Shown here: piece after piece, positions 62,714 through 64,000 of the stretch
How the letters are laid out: the number at the start of each line of letters is the position of its first letter
Numbering within the stretch: the first letter of the stretch is position 1
Assembly (NCBI RefSeq): GCF_905147365.1
Contig: NC_056428.1
Location: 5,238,001 to 5,302,000, forward strand
DNA: 64,000 nucleotides
Direction: 5' to 3'
DNA from: Aricia agestis
Lineage: Eukaryota > Arthropoda > Insecta > Lepidoptera > Lycaenidae
The notes under the pieces: model-generated
Told to the model about the DNA's origin: nothing
Databases searched by the model: none
What the model saw: only the letters and a program-made list of their open reading frames with translations
Made by a program: the position numbers and the translations under genes

Positions 62714-63476
62714 CTAGCTGTTGCCCGCGACTTCGTCCGCGTGGACTTCAGTTTATAGCGCGCGATGTCAACAAAATTGGTGTCAAAAGCTTTTATAAAA
62801 AAACCCTGGTACCCCTTAAATCAATACAGCTGTGCAGTGTGCAAACAATAAGTACTTCATTTTTGTATGTTAAACTTTATATATTATGCCAAATTTTAAA
62901 GCTTATTTAGCCCCACAATTACACAACTTTACCCATAAACTATTTATCATTGATAGGTTTAGCCCCAATTTCACCAACGTCTGTTAGTGTTAACAGCTTG
63001 TTAAAATATCCTGTCTTCTCTTTCATTCATATGAAAAACAAAACAGCTAACGTGATACTAATTCGAGCATTAACTTTAACAGTCGTTGGTGAAATTTGGT
63101 CTTAAGGTTACGTCACTGCCTGCACAGATAAAGTACTGAGTTATTTAATACCGTAGAATAGATATAACAATCGAAAAAAATCGAGACTTCAATGTAAGAT
63201 GATACCACCTCTTATAGAAAGACTTTTGAGCAAGCGTCAGCGCGATGTAGAAGACGCACGGCGCCATCTATTATGAATTTTTTGAACAAATTTACGACCC
63301 TTACAACCCTTTTTTCCAGTAAAAAAGTAGCCTATGTCCTTTCTCAGGCTTTAGACTATCAGTATACAAAATTTCATTACAATCGGTTCGGTAGTTTTGG
63401 CGTTTGGCGTGAAAGCGAGACTGACAGACAGACAGACAGACAGAGATACTTTCGCATTCATAATATTAGTACAGAT
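62714..63476 (-). mobile_element. Lep1-type Helitron, minus strand
   Basis: On the minus strand it starts TCTGTACTAATATTATGAAT after an A at the 63476 side, runs 'gcgaaagtatctctgtctg' and (tctg)n, 'gaaaggacataggc', and ends 'gtccacgcggacgaagtcg', 'cgggcaacagCTAG' at 62714. About 100 bases next to its 3' end are repeated in inverted orientation at 63605-63710. Confidence 0.7.
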
Positions 63477-63477
63477 T

Positions 63478-63710
63478 ATGTGCACACTGCACAGCTGTTT
63501 TTGGGTATTTTGATTAATTAAGGGCCGCGCTACACCGGAATGGCAGCGGCGAGGCGAGCACTTTCAGCGCTGCCATTCCGGTGTAGCGCGGCCCTAAGAG
63601 GGGTACCACTTACCAGGGTTTTAAAAAGTTTTTAAATTTGACACAAATTTTGTTGACACCGCGCGCTATAAACTAAAGTCCACGCGGACGAAGTCGCGGG
63701 CAACAGCTAG
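63478..63710 (+). mobile_element. Inverted second Helitron 3' end, with a MITE inside
   Basis: 'gtgcacactgcacagctg' and, after a 73-bp MITE, 'ggtaccacttaccaggg', 'tttgttgacaccgcgcgcta', 'taaactaaagtccacgcgga' and 'cgaagtcgcgggcaacag' CTAG before T match the complement of 62714-62850. It forms the other arm of a 1-kb structure with both 3' ends pointing outward. Confidence 0.7.
63522..63594. mobile_element. 73-bp PIF/Harbinger-like MITE
   Basis: A perfect TAA duplication (63519-63521, 63595-63597). Perfect 27-base inverted ends start GGGCCGCGCTACACCGGAAT and enclose only about 19 bases. GC-rich, no coding. Termini GGGCC with TAA/TTA fit the PIF/Harbinger superfamily. Confidence 0.85.
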
Positions 63711-64000
63711 TTATGAATAAAAACAATAATATATAATAAAGTAGGTATGATTAGTTCTGTTATAATAATGAAGTAAAAAATAAAGCGCCATCTGTTTTCA
63801 TATATTAGAATTAAAATGTTGATTGCATTGATATATTTTCTGGATGGAATATAGGCCAACACAACACACTCGAACTCCTTAGAAATGCAGTAGGAGTTCT
63901 ATAAGATAAGATAGATTGATTATTATTATAGCAAGTGATAATATTATTAAACATAATATTCTAACGTATTAAAAACTATAAACAAAAACATAATAACTAA
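63711..64000. other. No recognised feature
   Basis: AT-rich end of the window. 'aacacactcgaactccttag' and 'gtaggagttctataagataa' form a weak inverted pair. No family recognised. Confidence 0.4.

Overview
The window looks like nuclear DNA from a lepidopteran (butterfly or moth), probably a gene desert or a very large intron. It is AT-rich and packed with repeat types I recognise from Lepidoptera: short Helitrons whose 3' ends read '...TCATCTAGT' or '...CAACAGCTAGT', the 'cttggccggttttt / cgcacgaagggttccg' interspersed repeat, the 'aagttaatatacctagcgg' MITE, tRNA-derived SINEs with a 'gggttcgaatc' B box, CR1/Jockey-type LINEs and a mariner relic. No intact host protein-coding gene, rRNA gene or genuine tRNA gene could be recognised. 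The recognisable protein coding is reverse-transcriptase or transposase debris. Species and family cannot be named from the sequence alone.

Layout. 0-4 kb: a retroposon tail, then a 5'-truncated LINE on the minus strand (about 640-3240) split by a 355-bp MITE. 4-11 kb: an hAT-type MITE with a perfect 8-bp target duplication, two TTAA-flanked MITEs, Helitron ends and a SINE. 12-14.7 kb: a second degenerate LINE on the plus strand. 14.7-19.6 kb: a run of MITEs and a complete retroposon. 20-28.6 kb: Helitrons, including one inserted inside another at 24.2-24.9 kb, a SINE, a second complete retroposon and a long (TA)n tract. 29-33.7 kb: mostly unannotated DNA, a CpG-rich promoter-like island (31.68-32.05 kb), and a MITE nested in another MITE whose relative lacking the insertion lies at 38.65-39.0 kb. 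34-40 kb: Helitrons, an hAT MITE with a perfect 8-bp duplication, a G-rich minisatellite, a LINE fragment and interspersed repeats. 41.6-43.8 kb: a giant inverted repeat with arms of about 650 bp. 44-53.5 kb: scattered MITEs, Helitrons and a perfect 27-bp-arm palindrome. 54-58.4 kb: a mariner relic inside a MITE, hAT-like elements and a stack of MITEs. 58.6-61.4 kb: a putative hAT-like element enclosing a Helitron with four tandem 175-bp units. 61.5-63.7 kb: another interspersed repeat, a Helitron interrupted by an hAT MITE, and two Helitron ends pointing outward.

The sequences do not form a pathway. They record successive insertions: non-autonomous DNA transposons (PIF/Harbinger-like with TTA or TAA duplications, TTAA-flanked, hAT with 8-bp duplications, Tc1/mariner-like), rolling-circle Helitrons (insertion between A and T, 5' TC, 3' CTAG) and dead retrotransposons, many nested in one another. 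The most informative points are the nesting events that can be read base by base, the 2.2-kb inverted repeat that would fold into a long double-stranded RNA if transcribed, and the one CpG-rich island that could be a host promoter.
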